Assembly (NCBI GenBank): GCA_000708835.1
Contig: DF237027.1
Coordinates: 1 to 64,000 of the forward strand
Length of the DNA: 64,000 bases
Source of the DNA: Klebsormidium nitens
Lineage: Eukaryota; Streptophyta; Klebsormidiophyceae; Klebsormidiales; Klebsormidiaceae
Direction of reading: 5' to 3'
Part shown: positions 45,088 through 57,900 of the stretch, one piece after another
Layout: the number at the start of each line of letters is the position of its first letter
How positions within the stretch are numbered: position 1 is the stretch's first letter
Made by a program: the position numbers and the translations under genes
Notes under the pieces: generated by a model
The model's database searches: none
What the model was told of the DNA's origin: nothing
The model's input: only the letters and a program-made list of their open reading frames with translations

Positions 45088-47277
45088 ATGTTGTGGCGAA
45101 TCTTTGACCTGTCGCTCGCCGTCTTCTTCGCGCTCTTTGTGTTCATCTCGACCTTTCTGGAGATCCCAGTAAGTCTGATCCTTCTTCTCCCCCTACTTTC
45201 CCCACTTCAACGGAGCTCCTCTGCGTTCATTGCTTAGGCTAGAGGCACATTCAGGCCCAATGTAAAGGTTCCTTTATGTGATTAAAGCTTATTGGTTACT
45301 GCAGGGGAATGGCGCCACCGATGTTGTCATTAATAAGTTCAGTGATTGCTCTAGGGGGCAAGCATTTCAGGATGGTTCTACCCAATTGAGCTGGATACAG
45401 ATGCCTTTGGCCCTCGGACTCTATCTCCTAAGGCTTCCGATTCACCGCTTAGGAAGTCTGACTCTGGGCCACATATCTCTGAAAGGGATTTTTTAGTCAA
45501 CTCAGATTCCTGATAGGAGATTTTAGTCAAGTATCTGAACTTCAACCTCTTGCCTTTTTCTGATTCCAGGTCTGTCTGGGCGAGAAGGTCACCCCAGATT
45601 CAAAGGCTTTTCTGATTGCAGACTCGTACAAGTGGGGGCTGGAGGTAAGAGCAAAGCACCCACAGCCACGGGCGCATCTACTGAACGTCGAATCCCTTTC
45701 CTACTCAATGTCGTCGAAAGTCCTTATTATATGGAACCAGCTCAGCTCAATATCATATTCTACCCCAAATGGTACAATGATTTCTTCCCCTCGTCTAGTT
45801 GCTTGCTAAGTATACTGTGTGTGCAGCTATTGCGATTCTAACCCGGCTCATATCACAAGCTGATGATTTGGAGTTAGCTCGGACTCATCAGGACGTTGTA
45901 AGGTGTCCTGATGATTTTCAGGACACCTTACAACGTGTTCCCCAAGCTTCTTAACCTAGCAATTCTACCAAGTCAACCTGGTTCTCAACCCATCGTTTTC
46001 CTATCCCCCAGGCAGATGTGGTCTGGATCAAGCAACCCGTGTGGAGCCGGTGCGCGGTTTGCATGCACGCCTTTGGTTTCAACGCCGGATATGCGCTGCT
46101 CTGCTTAAGCCTTCTTTTCCGGTGGAACTGGATCCGGATTCCAGGGATAGCAATATGTACTGCCAAACTGTATGCTGGTGCCGTAAGTTTCCGAATCTAG
46201 CTCATCATTCTTCCTTACGGATTTCTGTGCTGAACAACATCCGACTTAATATCAAGAGTACAATCTCGATCACAGTCAGCATCTGATTCTGCTGCAAGTG
46301 AATCCTTGGTCAAAAACAAGGTTTCTGATACAGTAATTGACACGCTTTCATGTGTAAACGTTGCGTTCGCTGTCAAGGTTTTTCACCAAGCGATCAATCT
46401 TAATAGCTCGTAACACAGTTCTTCCCATCAGACGTCTCGTATTTCACTTTGGTGGATTCTCACAAATCCCAAGGAAATGTATGTCGAGCGCATATCACTA
46501 CTGGTGTAGACCCTCTCGACCAACGAAATAGACATTTAGGTGTGTCACCTATGTTTTGTAGAACCACCGATTGAATGCCTCGTTCTTGGATATCCAAAAA
46601 CGCTTCCGCTCTCCCTTCGGACAGCTGTACATGGCGGCCAATCTCCTCGACCCTGAGATGTCCCCTCCAAACCCGACAAAGTTCGTCGCTCAAAGCGCAG
46701 CTTACATGCTCATTCCGCTACTGGTGAGGACAACACCCGTACTCCTTGTAGTAGGAAGCCGTTGAAGCCCAATGATGGTTGTTGTTCCGTTCGGTCGTGG
46801 ATCTGAATGACAGTAAACTGGGCCACAGGGTCAGTTTGCGAGTTCGACGAATGACAGGCGAACCGAATGCACCGTTTTCGTTCTGTCATTGAACCCAGCT
46901 GGGTGCTACCATTAAGCTCTTATTGCACGTAGTGAGAGTGTCTCTTATTATACCTAGTCAATTCCATGAGTAGATGGAGCGGGTACTTCGTAACGTGCAG
47001 CAACTTGAAGATAGCCTATTCAGAACCCTTGTTGTCCTGCACGTTCTGGCTGCTTGCTTCCTTCAATAGAATGTCGTTTCAACGTGGAAGTGGAGATGAG
47101 ACCGACGATAAGGCTTTCGTAAAGTCACGTGTCTCATTGCCTCACGGTTCGTCGTCTGGTCTCTTGTCGTGCTAAGACTTGCGTTTTTCGTCGCAGACGA
47201 TTTTAAGGCTCATCCCGACGGCGCCGTTTCAACGTCAACCACAGAAGCCGAAGGCACTTCGGCCAAAACGTGCTTGA
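45088..47277 (+). CDS. TMEM97: TMEM97/EXPERA-domain membrane protein
   Basis: Exons 45088-45168, 45570-45644, 46012-46182, 46562-46723 and 47197-47277, all in phase 0, give 189 residues, close to the usual 170-180. Four hydrophobic segments: LAVFFALFVFISTFLEIP, FGFNAGYALLCLSLLF, IRIPGIAICTAKLYAGA and SAAYMLIPLL with TILRLIP. Family traits are the W-x-KQP-VW segment before helix 2, the RWNWIRIPGI turn and the AAYMLIPLL end, matching the Y-x-P-Y-L-L-IP motif of TMEM97 (the sigma-2 receptor). The basic C-terminus (KPKALRPKRA) suits ER retention. Animal TMEM97 is an ER/endosomal protein linked to sterol handling; the algal role is inferred only from family. The second intron holds a perfect 19-bp hairpin. 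Confidence 0.82.
45893..45936. repeat. Perfect 19-bp inverted repeat with 6-nt loop
   Basis: ACGTTGTAAGGTGTCCTGA (45893-45911) and its exact reverse complement (45918-45936) are separated by TGATTT in the second intron of the TMEM97-like gene. It would form a strong RNA hairpin or DNA cruciform. Confidence 0.95.
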
Positions 47278-48636
47278 GGTGCTACTGAATAAGTTGGTGC
47301 ACAAGCCTGTGGGCAAGCTCTTTGTGTTGAATCTTCCAGTGCTCTTCTTTGCACTATTCCATTGGACGCCTCCATTGCTTATGATTAGCCTACAGTTGCT
47401 GAGTTGCTGTTGAAGATAGTTAGTTGAGGCTACGATCTTATAAGGCCTTCGCAAAGGCCCCCTGAAGTCCCTGCACCACAGGCTGCTAGACGTTGCAGAG
47501 ATGAGTCCCGCGCGGGCTTTCAAGTGAAGCCGCTTGATCGACCCTAGAGCTGTCGGATCAAGCTCGGTTGTCGGGCCAATGTTCACAGGAATACAAAGAA
47601 TGGATGGCGCGGATCGCCGCTGGATGCAAATGGTAAGCTGGTCCGGTCTGCAATTGGGCCCGAGGTATCGAGTGCCACTTGATGACACAGTGTCAGATTA
47701 TCATGGTCAAAATTTTGGATGGGTATGCTCAACACTGAACTCACGCATTACAAGTTTGCCACATGCCGATCGAGGGGCGCACTCCGATCGCAGCCCCTGC
47801 TGCAACCCGCACAGGCATGATATCAATGATGTACATCATGATTCTGTTTGAAGCCACTCTGCACCTAGAAGATGCGACCGCGCCGGGCGCATCGCGGTGA
47901 GGCTGCCGGCTATAACCAAAAATATATATATCCCATGTGCTGCACATGCACGACATTCATCATTGAGGCAATCTGCATGAAATTGCTAGTCGTTAAGTGG
48001 GGCCGGATGTGATTGACTATACGTTGATGGCATGGCGCCAGGCGATCCCTTGTAGCTTCGCATGCATGCCAATCATGCTAATTGAAGTTCGGGCTGCATG
48101 ATCAGCAATGTTGGTGACCACGCATCACGCGCGACCCTATCATCGCCTCTTTCAGGCTTCGGCGCGCATGGCATGTCTATTGTGCGTCGAAAGCACATGC
48201 ATATGATGCGAGCAAGCCCCAGTAAGAAATCAAAGCAGCAGGGTTGCAACGTAGCTGCTTCGGATGATTGGCATGAAATATAGACACTGTTGGTTCTGCG
48301 ATGTTACACTACAGTGCGGCAGCACCAATCTTGGCGCATTGTGCAAGCTAACATTGTCGGCTACTTGTCAACACCTGCCCATGACAAAGTATGGCTTGAG
48401 TGACGGTCACTCAATTTGCCAGGTTGATCCACCACCGGGGACAGCTCAGCAACTGTGCGACCAATGCACGCCGTGCGTATCCCACGGGAACACAACCACG
48501 ACATTGGGCTGTCTGGTTTGTATCCACCGCACTTTTTCCTACCAGTTGATCCCAATGAGGGGGCTCCGCTTTCAAGTTTCGGGGAGCAGAATCAGTTGCC
48601 CCGTGAAACTCGTCGGCGCACCAAGCCCCCTCCTAT
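47278..48636. other. Convergent 3' intergenic region
   Basis: Between the TMEM97-like and PDH E1-alpha stop codons. No exon is supported. About 47780-48280 is rich in CATGCATG words (48061-48068) and has a short TATATATA run near 47924. Confidence 0.4.
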
Positions 48637-51600
48637 CTAGACCGCCGCGGTTCCAGCCGTGAAGGACGGGTCCTTGTAACGGTACTCGCCGTCGGGCCCG
48701 ATGCCGAAGCCCTTGGGGTCGGGGAACACGTTCTGCAGCAGCTGGGTCCGCTCGGGGTGCGGGCTGGCCTCAGCAAACTCGACGGCCTCGTCGATCACCT
48801 CCTCAATCTGCAGGAGTTGAGGTAGAGAACCTACTCAGAGCCTGCTCGCGGATTACTCGGCCAAAGCCCGATGTAGGGATCGCTCTTTCTTCAACCAGGT
48901 GCGAGAGGCCAGGTTTGTGCTCAAGAACACGATCCGCCTATAGATGTGCAGAGAGAAGTACGTGACAGGACAGAGAAGACCCATCGACGGATTGGCAGCC
49001 AGTTCGGACGCTCCTCGATGCCGTCCACGAGGATTCGGTAGCGAAAATATATTTTAAAAGATCGATTACTTTTCTAAAGTGTCGAGCTAAAAGCTCAGAC
49101 AACAGTGTTGGAAATCACGAAGTCCTTACAAGGACGGTAAGCGGGTTTACAAAACGTCCGGTAGCTGTACACTAGCTGTTAATCGGACCTACTCTCCGAT
49201 AGAATGTTATACTAATCAGCAAGCTTGAACCTCCAGAGCCACTGCCGAAAGGACGTTTGACACCTACAAGGCACGTTCCTCGAAGAACAATCTGAACGAG
49301 GCCACAGCATGTGTGCAAGCCTTTCTGATTTTAGGCATACGACCTAGCCCGAGCGTTCGTGTGCTGGCATTCAACGCGGGACCAGAACGAGACTTGAGAG
49401 CAGAACTGAAACAGAGGAGACAGACACAGAGTGGAGAGAATCGGTTCAAAACAAGACCAGCATCGAGGGTTCAAAGGGGACACTCACCTTCTTGTCAATT
49501 GCTACGAAGTCATCCTCCTTTGCCAGCCCGTGCTCGAGCATGTGGTTCTTGAGCTGCTTAATGGGGTCACGTTTTGCGTACTTCGCCTTCTCCTCTGCAA
49601 TCAACTTCCCAGGAATCAGAGGACAGTTGGTCAAGACATTTCAGTGCGGAAGCTTTGCCCGAAAAGGAGCAACGGCGGTGTCACTATATTTTTCTGTGAA
49701 CCGTTTCGATGCAAGGCGGCGAAAACAAGGCGATCGATGGTTGAGAAGCGAAAGTACGTAGAACGTGTCAAAAGCTCGAGGACATCTAGCTCTTCCTGAT
49801 GTACCTTCCGTCGAACAATCGACCGGAAGAATCATTGTACGATCTGAGGATCCTCCAGTCAACAATGCTAACCGCAGAAAACAGGTTTTGTCTGCGGTTG
49901 AAAAAGTGGTCACGTGAACGGCGGTTCTAATCGAACGCGGGTGAGAATGCTCACCCGGGTCTCTCAGCTCATCCGGATCGGCCAGAGAGTGTCCCCTGAA
50001 CCGGTAAGTCTCGCACTCAACGAGCGTTGGGCCGTCGCCCCGCCGAGCTCGAGCGATCGCTTCCTTCGCAACCTCGCGCACCTGGAGAAAAGGTGTTACG
50101 AGCTTCAGAACTCCTGTTCTTTAGGAAACCGTTTCCAGCTGTCTCGTCCAATTTCGGTGCTGAGTAAAACACAGAAGCATACCTTGAGCGGGCAACGTAT
50201 TCGCAGACCTTGAGAGTCTTAAAAGAAGTCTGACCAGAAGTTGGTAGATTGTCTGAACCAAAGCGCAAATTTCTTGCGTCCTTGCCCTTGAGCACGAGCA
50301 TCCAATAAGTACGCGCCAGGCATGCAAACGGTTCACACAAGCTCGGTCAATCTGACGGCCCAAGATTGCGCTGACCAGGATCGGACGGCCACCAAGTGCT
50401 CCAAGCTCACCTTGAGAACGTCCATACCGTCAACGTGAATGCCGGGCATGCCAAACGGCTCGCCCTTCTTCCAGATCTCGGGGACAGAAGTCGCCCGGTA
50501 GTGGTTCATCCCGATGGCCCACAGATTGTTCTCAACCACGAAGAGGATTGGCAGCTTCCACAGGGCTGCAAGTGACGGAGCGGATTAGCAATCGAAAATC
50601 GGGTTACCAAGTGGACGTTAACAAGAGTCGAGGGCTTCGAAAGAAGTGAACGAGTCCACCAAAAGAGCGAAGTTTGAGATGATGACAGCTTTCAGAGTGA
50701 AACGGAGGCACAAAGATCTGCCAGGCTATTCGACCAACGAGGTCACAAAACATTAGGTTCAGAATAGGTTCAAAGCTAACTTATAAGCAGTAAGCGCGAG
50801 TGCAAGGGAAGGGGGATAGAACTATGATGCTACTAAAGAGCTGAGTTCTTCTTGCTGTGCGAATCTTGATACATGAACGAAGTGAAAGCGGGCTTCCTCA
50901 ACGTTTGTGAACGACTTCCGATAGCCAGAATGTCCTCTGTACTGGATGACCCATTCAGGAAAATGCAGTTTTCCATTGAGAAAACATCAGCACTACTTGC
51001 CAGCAACTCAATACGCCTGGACCAAGCACCAAAAAAGCGTACCCAAAGCTCAAGTTGGCACTTAATTCTCTTCGGCAAGCCCAGTAGTCGTTGAGATTCT
51101 TCCTGAAGATACGTCCTGATGACTGCTCATTCCTTTTGGCAAGTGACACACTAATAAAACCAGAAGCCGTTTAGGCTTCCGCCAGAAAAAGATCCAAAAG
51201 TCCGACCTCTGGCAATGCCACAACCAAGGACTTGTAACGGGAACACAACCCCTGGCTCTTACCTGCCATGTTGAGGCACTCGTAGAAAGACCCGTTGTTG
51301 GTCGTTCCATCCCCAAAGAACGCAATTGTGACCTGGTCCGCAGTCTCGTCGCCCATAGCCTCCTTCCGGTACTTGGTCTGGAAAGCGGCGCCCGTAGCTA
51401 CAGGGATCCCCTCAGCAATAAACGCGAAGCCCCCAAGCATGTTCCACTCCTTGGAGAAGAGATGCATCGACCCGCCCTGGCCTCGGCAGCAGCCGGTGGA
51501 CTTGCCGAAAAGTTCCGCCATTATTTGCCTGCAAGGAAAAGCGTGATACGGTTGAGCTTCTTGTATTGCTATCACAATCTGTTCCACTTGATCTGTTCTG

Positions 51601-53776
51601 CTTTTGGTCGGATAGAAAGAGAAAGGCTGGTTGTGTGGGTTCTGTTGTACTTCATAAGAGATTGTTTGTCAGCTTCTGCCAGCTTTGCGGAGCCTGGTGC
51701 GAGCATGAAAAGACAAATAGCTCCGCCGACTTTGCCAGGAGGCTGATTGACTTTTAGAATGGTTCTTCGCAACATGCATCTTTCCAGTTTGACTTTCCTC
51801 TTCTGCAACATCCGATCGATTGTAACCAACTGCTAACACGGCTGACGAACAAGCAGAGCGATTCCACTTCACCGATGCAACTGTGCTCCGAGTCACCTTT
51901 GCTCGTCTCAATCCCCTGTCTTTCACGCACAGGACAAATATGAAGCACTTGAACTTACCTTGAAGGCACCCCCTTGCTGACTGCGTGTACGTGATCTCTG
52001 TATGTACTGCACACGTAGTCATCTTGGCGCAGATACTTGATGAACCCAGTGGAGACGGCCTCTTGTCCATTGTACAGATGGACAAACCCAAACATCTTCC
52101 CCCGGTAGTACATTTGCGCGCACATGTCCTCGAACGTGCGCCCTAGTACCATGTCCTCGTACAGCATCAGGCCCTCCTGCTTGTCGACCGGCTGCACAAA
52201 GGGGGCAAGTAGAACGTGCTTATCTTCAGGGGAAGCACGATCTGTTTGGGGGTTGCGGCGGAGGTTGTGTTCTTCTTGGAAGCAGACAAAAACCAGCCTT
52301 CAAAGTGCTCGACGGAGTAGGGGAACCTTTCATGATGCAAGAAAGGATGAAGTGGTGCATAAGGAAAGAAGACTCAAATGAAAATGGGTGAAGTAATATA
52401 TCTCAGTTTATCAGGAAGGGATGCTCGCGTCTGGTGTTGAGGTAGCCTCTGCCCCTGAGCTGAACGACCAGCACTAAAATTGAGGCGTGAGGCATCAGCG
52501 TGATCATGCTGAGATCAGCTATTGAATTGAAACTCTGAAAGCTCCAGGGACATGCATTGATGCATGGTCTCTTACTTTACTCCGCGCACCATAGCGCTTT
52601 TGCTGATCCTGCCAAACCTTTCCTCCTTCTTGAAGGTCGTGAATTTGCTATCCAGTTAGCCATATATTTTACGGAAAGCAAGCAAAATCCTTCATATTCT
52701 GCACTGAAGATCCCTGCCTACTCATGTCTTAGAACCAAGCTCTGAAAGCAGCGAACGTGACATCTTCTACTCAAATGCTTAGCCTGGTCCCAGCTTCTGA
52801 GAATTCGCTGCAATGATCGCACACTACCGAGCAACTGCAAAGTACAACGCTGAAAGTTGTGTGTCATCATGAGCCATGCGCATGTATCTTGGCTTGCTTG
52901 CTGCCACCCTGGTGGCAAAAGGCATTTTGAGGAATGGATGTGCAGATATGGATGGACAACTAGATTGCAATGTAAGGAAGAGACAGGAAGAGCAGCTTGA
53001 TCGTCACGGAATGCACAATACTTCAGGTCTAGGGTTCCTGGCCAACAGTACAGCCAATAGTCATTCTTTTGATGTCAAGAATCTCGCTTTGCTCCTTGCT
53101 GGTTTACACAGATTACTGACATTGCGAAGCGCTCTAGAGGCACACAGCATTTGCTTCGGTCTCTTGAGAAACTGATCGACCAAAGAGATGCAAACAGATG
53201 CAACCATACGAGCGCAGATAACTTGGAGCTTGCTCGACTCAAACTTAGCACACTTATTGTCGAGGTAAAAGAGTGCCCTTCGCCTGGTAAGCAGGACTTT
53301 TGCGGCCAAAATGGGACAAACTTTCAGCATGATTCTTACACAGCTCGACGAACTTGCTTGAGAAACCAGATCACTATGACGTCCAAGCAATGCATTGAGA
53401 CATCGTGATCAAAAAAGGCCTGACAAGTCTAGATGAGAATGACCGATCAGATGAACAGATCTGCAGCAAGCCGAGAAAGACAATAAAGGCTCCTTACACT
53501 TTCTTGCGTCGACGGCCTGTCAACAACCTCTGCAACCGCCCTAATGCCAGCGGCCCTAACTGCCGGCCTTTCAACCGGTCTCGTCTGCGCCTGCATAGCT
53601 GCAAGACCGTTGCCTAGCATCTCGGATCGGAATCCCCCATGCCTAAGAGGCGACGATTTTGACTGCACGAAAGGACAATGCACTCTCGACTGCGCGCGAG
53701 CCTCTTTCCTGAACGACTTGTTCAGAGCAGCAGAGGAGCAAGCTGCGGGGGCGCGAGCAACACCAGCTGCGGCCAT
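48637..53776 (-). CDS. PDH-E1 ALPHA: Pyruvate dehydrogenase E1 component subunit alpha, plastid type
   Basis: With E1-beta this subunit carries out thiamine-diphosphate-dependent decarboxylation of pyruvate and acetylation of E2 lipoamide, supplying acetyl-CoA for plastid fatty acid synthesis. Exons in coding order: 53498-53776, 51959-52191, 51263-51528, 50411-50565, 49955-50081, 49488-49594 and 48637-48807; all phases agree, giving 445 residues. Residues 1 to about 80 form an Ala/Ser/Arg-rich transit peptide ([20 protein letters not shown]). The core shows [34 protein letters not shown], the cofactor-binding [31 protein letters not shown] and [15 protein letters not shown]. That last loop is the plastid/bacterial form and lacks the phosphoserine context of the mitochondrial enzyme. 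The end is [20 protein letters not shown]. Intron 1 is about 1.3 kb with no further exon seen. The start is head-to-head with the folate carrier gene, about 1.2 kb away. Confidence 0.96.
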
Positions 53777-54947
53777 GGCTGCTGGTGGCTGTTGGTCTCT
53801 TGCTCTCCTACTTCAAAGTCGCAAGACAACCCCTGCTCTGCGCCGGGCAATGGTCAGGATATCTGACTGATAATAGCGTAGCGCAGGAGTCGGACCCTCT
53901 CGCTGAAACACTGGGCAGGTCGTTGAAGGCGCCCTAATTCGAACGCTTCGCTGTTGGATCAGCTAGTAGGCTTTGCGAACCTTTCCCTTAGCCAGCCTTC
54001 CTCTTGTGCCTCGACACATGCGCTTTTGAGGCCGGAAAAGCGCCTCTTGCAATTGATCACACGCAAAATTGCGGCGAAGCCCCCATTTGAAGCTGGGATA
54101 GAAAGCAACGACGGGGCTTCGCCAGATGTTGGAGGCGATGGTGGAGATGGCGCTGGCTTTCTGCACATCCCTTCACATGACACGTAAGCAGCCATTTTGA
54201 GCCACCAGTAAAGCCCTTTCCAAACCTCGCGGCAGGAGCGGCGGGCCTCATCAAAAATGGCGCCGCGGCCGCACGCGGGCAAAGCCGCAGGGCTTGTATA
54301 GAAAGAAACATGTTTACACTACTAATATTATGATTTAGCGATTGCATGTGCGTTCAGGCGTTGAGAAGTGGTGCTCCAGGATACTTGCTTTCACAAAGTA
54401 GGCCAAAGACAGTTGAAGAGGGCCGTACGGTCTTCATTTTGTGCTCAAGGGCACTACTAGCACTTCCATCCCTGCATCGGATCGACGGGAGATTCAAATT
54501 GCTTTTTAAGAGCCTGTCTTTGCCCGCTTTGATAGATTCTCAGGTTCAGAAGTCCAGCCAAGAGAGTGCTGCGTTTTCCTGCCTTTAGCACCATCATTCA
54601 ATCAAATAGAACTCAAGCTTAGGCTTTCACAATTGTCAATGGTAAATTGTGGACGGTACCAGTCAGCGCCTGCATGTACTGGAGGAATCCTGGTGCGAGT
54701 CTAATGCAGCAACAAGCTGCCACTTTGGCATGAAGTTTCTTCTCTAGAGTATTACAAGTTAAGATAGCAACAACCTAGCTTGCTACTTACAGCGTTACAC
54801 AACGAGCTAAAGCTGACAGTGGTTTGCAGAACCAGAGGCGGGGGTGGTGGCAGTATCCAACCATTCAGGCCGTACCCCAGGACCATAATATCTCAAAGAT
54901 GACCAGTCTGAATTGCTGAACATTGAAAGAGCTCAGGAACAGAGCGG
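53777..54947. promoter_or_regulatory. Shared divergent promoter region
   Basis: Between the starts of PDH E1-alpha (minus) and the folate carrier (plus). A GC-rich patch lies at about 54225-54295. No exon is recognised. An open frame near 53959-54282 has no homology that I can see and sits where promoters are expected. Confidence 0.45.
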
Positions 54948-57900
54948 ATGTCACACCCTGAGCCAGGAGACGGTTCCGAGGAAGGGCCGACATCCGCTGA
55001 TGATGCAGTAGCAACATTAACCCGGGACAGCTCGCCAACAGGCGCTGCAAGGAGAAAGTCTAGCTCAAGAGCATCAGTCGTCAAAAGTGAACAGTCTACA
55101 GTAGATGCCGGTGGGAAGCCTTGGTGGGCCTTTCGTAAGCAAAGCCACGCCGTAAGACCAAGTACAGAGAGTGCATTGCAAAGATCCAATGTTTTGGCGA
55201 AGTTTATCAGGAGTGCTGCTGAAACAGAGGTGGAACCCCCTGCGGTTTTAAGGAGAGCAAGAAAGCCGGGCTTCCTAAAGAAGTTGCCCCCTTGGCAAGA
55301 TGCGCTTGCGGGGGCGACAGCCGGCCTGGGGTCCACCCTATTGCTACACCCCCTGGATGTGATCAAGACGCGATTACAAGGTGCAGTGATGAAACCTCAC
55401 TTCTTTGGGTCAAAATCTCACCTTTCCGGTGTACTTGTGATGAACGGACACTGCGGAGAGGGGGTCTATGAGTCATACCACCTTGGACAGTGATATAAGG
55501 TGACTGAGCAGATCTTGGTCAGGCAGGAAAAAGAACGGAGAAAATATTGACGCTTTGTTGGAACAGTGGGAGTGCAAGCTGCAGAACTGTTATAGAGTTC
55601 TGTTCTTCCGCAACACAATTGGTGTAGTTTTGCAACCATGTCAGCACCAGGCCAAAGGGTCGGGAGATATGTGACTTGGCCTCTTGATTGGGGCTACAGA
55701 TGACTTTGAAGATCTCTTCCTCTTGGGTTGCAGTGCAAGATGGAGCTGGACTACAGATTCCCAAGTATCGGGGCACCTTCCACGCTTTTCGGAGCATCCT
55801 GCAAAACGAGGTGAGGGGCAAGTCCTCCTATGTTGACAGTTCCCCAGCTAAGAAGCAGATACTACAGTGTCTGCTAGTATCCTGAAAGCTTTTGTTTCAA
55901 GGAGTTCTCTTTCAGTTATCTTTCTTTCACTAGAGACAACGGTGTTGGTTCTAGCTTGAAACCGAAAGCTGGTATTGTCATGTCGGATCTCAGCGGTGTC
56001 ATTAATGATCTAGTACAGCTGCATCAGTAGCATTATGTCAAGGCGGAGTGGTCCGCATCCCCGTCCAACTTGCAATGCCACCTACGTTCAAGAAGTGTAG
56101 AAATGACCACATCTTTCGCCGCATCCTTATACTCCTCCGCACAGAACTCAGGACAGCAACTGTGTTCATTTTGTGCAGGGAGGCAGGGCCTTGTACGGCG
56201 GTCTTGGGCCTGCTATTCTTGGGTCGTCCATCTCGTGGGGGATCTATTTTTCCTAGTAAGCTCTCGCTCTTTTCCATCTTCACCCGATTGCTCGTGCCAA
56301 TATGCCATCATATAGCCGATTCGTCATTTGAATCTAAACACAAAGCAATTTTCGGGTGTGCTCGTGGATTTAAATATGTCGCCAAACAAGGTTTCTGTAA
56401 GTTTCAATTCGGGGAAGACTGTACAGATTGACCCCAATCCATGCACTTACTGAAACGTCGTGGCACTCGAAGTGCAGTTACAGCGGCGCGAAACGGCGGT
56501 ACCAGCGGTGGACCGGTCGGAAGGAGCTCAGTGCGCCTCTTCACCTGCTGGCTGCGGGGGAGGCTGGGGTAGTGGTAAGTCAGCTCATTCTCCAGAGTAT
56601 GTATCATGAACCCCACTTTTATGAGCTTGAGCCAACATCATGCTAACTCGAATTCACACATGGACCTGCTCCGCCAGGAGCCTCACTAACCCCACCCGTC
56701 TCAAACAGGTTATTTTGTGATAACTTGAACTTCTGGTAAGGAACTCAAAAACCTATGCAAGTGGGGGCAACGCTTCGGTCACTAATCTTTTTGACGCTCT
56801 CTGTAGCTCCTCGCTCCGATCGTTGCATTATCAACCGCTTTGCCCGGCGGTGGATGTTCTGAGGGCGACAGGAACTCTGTCGACCACGGGTTGAACTTCT
56901 CTCTGACGCCAAGAAACGACTTCTGGGGCAAGTCATAAGTCCAGATGTTTGGGCGATGGTAGACATCATGGCGCGTCTCCAAATCCTACTTGTCGACAGT
57001 GTTCCAGACGAGTCGAACGTTAGGGTAGACCAGCCGAATGACATAAAGCCACATTTGCTGGTCTTTCGCAGTGCGCCATCTGCACAAATCCCATCTGGGT
57101 CCTGAAAACGCGCCTCCAGATCCAAGAAAAGCTGCGGGTCGCGGCAGGCCAGCAACTCGCGCAGACGTCGTCTCTCATACCTTACCGGGGCACCTACGGT
57201 GAGTGCTGACGTCATTCGCCTATAGTTAGCCCGTTTTATGATTCCTTGCTGACAGCGGAATGGATGCTTCGTTCTTAAGCCTCCAGGATACCCAATTGCG
57301 CGGATTCCAATTTAGGATTGCCCGAAGTGTTCAAGAGATGAAAAGAACGGGCGGGGCTCTCTTTTGTGCTGCCAGATCGATCTCACGGAATCGAATTGAA
57401 GGAAGGGCGCATGATGTGGGGAGCACGAGACGCTTCATTAATTGTGGTGATAACCTTGGCCGTCGTCCTGTTGCCTTGTGACATAGAAACTCGCATTTCC
57501 AAGTCATTATCGTAGTTTGAAGCCCGCTTGGCGAAAGCAGCGTCAGCGTTCCGTCTAACCCATCTCTCTGTGTCATTGTTCGCAGACGCCTTCTGGAGCA
57601 TTCTCCGGGAAGAGGGCGTGCAGGGCTTCTACCGGGGCCTGGTACCCAGCCTATTGCTGGTGAGCAGTTCCTTTTTTGGCCTGCATTTTCGATTTCAAAG
57701 CCAGTCGTTTCATAACCTTCAACACGTCCGACAGGTGCAGTCGGCCCCTTTATCATCAGCCTTAGGGTAGTTCATGGCACGAGAAGTTCCACCTAGAATC
57801 GAAGCCCTTTCATCATCAACGCTTCGCAACGACATGCGAGCATCGCTTCTGCATAGTCGAAAATCAGCATTTCTTCCTATCGATTTTCTTGTGGAAGCCC

